A stretch of DNA of 42,181 bases, from NCBI GenBank assembly GCA_047722935.1, contig JBDNZS010000024.1:1-42181 (forward strand), read 5' to 3'. Numbering within the stretch: the first letter of the stretch is position 1; each line of letters begins with the position of its first letter. This DNA comes from Ethanoligenens sp047722935. GTDB lineage: Bacteria > Bacillota > Clostridia > Oscillospirales > Ethanoligenentaceae. The notes under the pieces were generated by a model. That model ran no database searches. It was not told the origin of the DNA and worked only from the letters and a program-made list of their open reading frames with translations. The translations under genes and the position numbers were made by a program. Below are positions 39,940-42,181 of the stretch, piece by piece.

Positions 39940-42181
39940 TTATTGTACTTTAATGGTTTTCGTTTCCCACTGTACCACGCCGTTGTTGCCGATGCCCGCC
40001 ACTGCCAGCGTGTAGGTGCCACTGGAAAGTTGTGTTGTATCCACTGAAAGCGAATAGCCGCTGCTGTTGATGTTTTTGTAACCAGCATTCGCAAACGCTT
40101 TTGCTACGTCTCCACGATCGGTCAAGTTCTTGCTTGCCACCGAACCAAGGCTATGTGGCTTGCCGTTGCCATCAAAGGCGTAAACGTCCACACGGTTGAT
40201 ACCGGAAACGTTCAGCGCCCAGCCGGATACATTCACCTTGCCAGAAACGAAAGAGCCATTGGCCGGGGAATCAACGTCCGTTATTGGCTGCGGTGTCGTT
40301 ACCTTAATAGCTTTCGTTTCCCACTGTACCACGCCGTTGTTGCCGATGCCCGCCACTGCCAGCGTGTAGGTGCCACTGGAAAGTTGTGTTGTATCCACTG
40401 AAAGCGAATAGCCGCTGCTGTTGATGTTTTTGTAACCAGCATTCGCAAACGCTTTTGCTACGTCTCCACGATCGGTCAAGTTCTTGCTTGCCACCGAACC
40501 AAGGCTATGTGGCTTGCCGTTGCCATCAAAGGCGTAAACGTCCACACGGTTGATACCGGAAACGTTCAGCGCCCAGCCGGATACATTCACCTTGCCAGAA
40601 ACGAAAGAGCCATTGGCCGGGGAATCAACGTCCGTTATTGGCTGCGGTGTCGTTACCTTAATAGCTTTCGTTTCCCACTGTACCACACCGTTGTTGCCGA
40701 TGCCCGCCACGGCAAGCGTATATGTTCCACCCGAAAGTTTAGTCGTATCCACCGAAAGCGAATACCCGCTGCTGTTGATGTTTTCATAGCCATCGTTCGC
40801 AAATGCTTTTGCTACATCCGTGCGATCGGTCAAGTCTTTGCCCGCCACCGAACCAAGGCTGTGTGGCTTGCCATTGCTGTCAAAGGCGTAAACATCCACA
40901 CGGTTGATACCGGAGCCATTGAGCGCCCAGCCGGATATGTTCATTGTGCCATTGACAGTCGCGCTGTCGGATGGAAAATCAATATCGGTCAACGGCCGTG
41001 CATTTGAATTTTGTATGATGTTGGAGATTGCAACCATTTTTGTTGTAGTATTTCCTGCCGCGTCGGTTGCCGTAAAAGTAAAACTGCCATTTTTCGAAAA
41101 TGTGTAAGATGCCGTATGCCCATTGGCTGATACCGTCTCACCAGTTGCGGCGCTGAAAGTTGCGTCCGAGCCAGTGGTCGCTGTTACCGTGATAGGCTTA
41201 TTCGTTGGGTCTGTTCCATCGTACTGCCCAATGGTAACGGTGGGCGGAGTGGTATCAATGTTGGAAATCGTCAACGTTTTGGATGTCGTATTTCCTGCCG
41301 CATCAGTTGCCGTAAAGGTAAAGCTACCGTTTTTTGAAAATGTGTAAGATGCCGTATGTCCGTCGGCTGATACCGTCTCACCTGTGGCAGCGCTGAAAGT
41401 TGCATCCGAGCCAGTGGTCGCTGTTACCGTGATAGGCTTATTCGTTAGGTCTGTTCCATCGTACTGTCCAATGGTAATGGTTTTGGCAGTAACTGCAACA
41501 CTAAAAGTTGTGGTCTGACCTTCATACGTCACTGTAAGGGTCTGCGTTCCTGTTTGGCGAGAATTAAAACCGCTAACCATATCGGAAGTAATGGGAACAT
41601 CCTGTGTAGAGCCATCGTTGTAGGATGCCGTAAGAGTTGCGCCTGTTATATTAAGATTTTGTCCTTGGATATAGGTGATCGTAGAAGGACTTGTTTTCAT
41701 TTTGATTCCGGTAATGGTTTTGGTAGTAACTGCAACATTAAAAGTTGTGGTCTGACCTTCATACGTCACTGTAAGGGTCTGCGTTCCTGTTTGACTAGGA
41801 TTAAACCCGCTAACCATATCGGAAGTAATGGGAACATCCTGTGTAGAACCATCGTTGTAGGATGCCGTAAGAATTGCGCCTGTTAGATCAAGATTTTGTC
41901 CTTGAACATAGGTGGTCGTAGAAGGATTTGATCTTATCGATATTGATTTACAAAAGGTGGGAGTTTTCGAGTCCGGAGAAGTTAATATGGGTAAATAAAC
42001 AATGGCGTTCGAAAGACTAAAGTCATCATTACTATCGTAAATTTCATTTTGAATGGTGGATGTGTCTGTGGTATTCCAATAATTATTGGCACCTTGAATA
42101 TTTCCACCATATTGATTTCTTAAAATAATGCCACTGTTATAGAAATTGTTGTTATTTACATATGTAGCTGTATTATTATAG
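39940..42181 (-). CDS. surface protein with beta-helix and Ig-like repeats (N-terminus beyond window)
   Basis: The frame is open to the window edge, so 747 codons are seen and the start, and probably the signal peptide, are missing. From the N-terminal side: Asn-rich right-handed beta-helix text (NFYNSGIILRNQYGGNI, ANNYWNTTDTSTIQNEIYD, as in NosD-like helix ends); two bacterial Ig-like domains with period 79 residues (GTQTLTVTYEGQTTTF); two domains with period 80 (TFTATDAAGNTT); then three 118-residue modules with SGWALN, RVDVYAFDxNGKPHSLGS, DVAKAFAN and GYSLSVDT. It ends ETKTIKVQ with no visible LPxTG or membrane anchor. Likely secreted; attachment to a wall or sugar is inference. The SGWALN module is familiar from Clostridia secreted enzymes. 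Confidence 0.85.
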   Translation of the reverse strand, partial: YNNTATYVNNNNFYNSGIILRNQYGGNIQGANNYWNTTDTSTIQNEIYDSNDDFSLSNAIVYLPILTSPDSKTPTFCKSISIRSNPSTTTYVQGQNLDLTGAILTASYNDGSTQDVPITSDMVSGFNPSQTGTQTLTVTYEGQTTTFNVAVTTKTITGIKMKTSPSTITYIQGQNLNITGATLTASYNDGSTQDVPITSDMVSGFNSRQTGTQTLTVTYEGQTTTFSVAVTAKTITIGQYDGTDLTNKPITVTATTGSDATFSAATGETVSADGHTASYTFSKNGSFTFTATDAAGNTTSKTLTISNIDTTPPTVTIGQYDGTDPTNKPITVTATTGSDATFSAATGETVSANGHTASYTFSKNGSFTFTATDAAGNTTTKMVAISNIIQNSNARPLTDIDFPSDSATVNGTMNISGWALNGSGINRVDVYAFDSNGKPHSLGSVAGKDLTDRTDVAKAFANDGYENINSSGYSLSVDTTKLSGGTYTLAVAGIGNNGVVQWETKAIKVTTPQPITDVDSPANGSFVSGKVNVSGWALNVSGINRVDVYAFDGNGKPHSLGSVASKNLTDRGDVAKAFANAGYKNINSSGYSLSVDTTQLSSGTYTLAVAGIGNNGVVQWETKAIKVTTPQPITDVDSPANGSFVSGKVNVSGWALNVSGINRVDVYAFDGNGKPHSLGSVASKNLTDRGDVAKAFANAGYKNINSSGYSLSVDTTQLSSGTYTLAVAGIGNNGVVQWETKTIKVQ
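39961..40668 (-). repeat. tandem 354-bp direct repeats, apparently identical
   Basis: 39961-40314 and 40315-40668 read base for base the same (118 codons each) and encode the last two SGWALN modules. Confidence 0.9.
40669..41005 (-). repeat. third, diverged copy of the 354-bp module
   Basis: Starts with the same text (first change within about 20 bases) and encodes the same SGWALN module with residues such as TTKLSGG and DGYENIN in place of TTQLSSG and AGYKNIN. The period of 354 bases is kept. Confidence 0.8.
41036..41475 (-). repeat. two Ig-like repeats, 240-bp period
   Basis: Text such as CCAGTGGTCGCTGTTACCGT recurs 240 bases apart (41171 and 41411), encoding near-identical TATTGSDATFSAATGETVSA domains. 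Confidence 0.8.
41482..41940 (-). repeat. two Ig-like repeats, 237-bp period
   Basis: CCATATCGGAAGTAATGGGA occurs at 41577 and 41814. The encoded domains differ at a few positions (NSRQ versus NPSQ). Confidence 0.8.

Overview
The window is about 42 kb of a moderately GC-rich genome from an endospore-forming Firmicute. The gene set points to class Clostridia, and the closest feel is the Oscillospiraceae/Ethanoligenens type; that lineage guess rests on recalled gene neighbourhoods and is low confidence. Spore-former evidence is direct: SpoVT, a SpoVAC-SpoVAD-SpoVAE operon, a LysM/GH18 cortex-lytic enzyme of the SleL/YaaH type, a DUF3787-type spore protein, and a DUF421/DUF4363 pair. No phage, transposase, integrase or CRISPR array is visible. 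Almost all of it is core chromosome, with short unexplained structured intergenic elements and one repeat-rich surface protein at the right edge.

Layout. 1-1014: a DUF6514 protein and the ribonucleotide-reductase repressor NrdR. 1136-2252 (minus): DUF421 and DUF4363 membrane proteins. 2366-5493: Ppx/GppA phosphatase and polyphosphate kinase, from a consensus-like promoter. 5549-9316: SecA, RpiB-type isomerase and the DUF3787 protein. 9317-9527: two diverged ~111-nt structured units ending in a terminator. 9540-10253: a DUF2812 membrane protein. 10262-11542 (minus): SleL-like hydrolase. 11884-14889: pdxST divergent from its MocR-type regulator pdxR, with facing promoters. 14962-15129: a 55-aa membrane protein. 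15198-19544 (minus): zapA, a U32 peptidase-family protein, dut, a DUF4321 protein and a tocopherol-cyclase-like protein, probably one operon. 19988-20524: spoVT. 20761-25882: mreB, mreC, mreD and a PBP2-class transpeptidase (cell elongation). 26029-27366: a MinD that lacks the usual membrane-targeting tail, and methylglyoxal synthase. 27544-30621: hisS-aspS. 30635-35401: an ABC transporter cassette (ATPase, GldF-like permease, GldG-like protein, DUF4340 protein). 35501-37424 (minus): spoVAC-D-E. 37622-39319: guaB behind a ~190-nt structured leader. 39378-39912: a tRNA-Met/Glu/Val cluster with a perfect sigma-A promoter. 39940-42181 (minus, open at the right edge): a beta-helix plus Ig-like repeat surface protein containing a 354-bp tandem duplication that reads as identical.

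How the parts work together: wall elongation (mreBCD/PBP2), division placement (minD, zapA), spore formation and germination (spoVT, spoVA, sleL-like), nucleotide metabolism (nrdR, dut, guaB), vitamin B6 synthesis with local control (pdxST/pdxR), polyphosphate turnover, protein export and translation. I do not see a clear new multi-gene system. The most promising unexplained items are the paired structured units at 9317-9527, the MinD without tail, MinC or MinE, the guaB and tRNA leaders with terminator-like hairpins, the tocopherol-cyclase-like gene in a probable anaerobe, and the identical tandem repeat in the surface protein. All gene calls are from motif recognition by eye; no database search was run.
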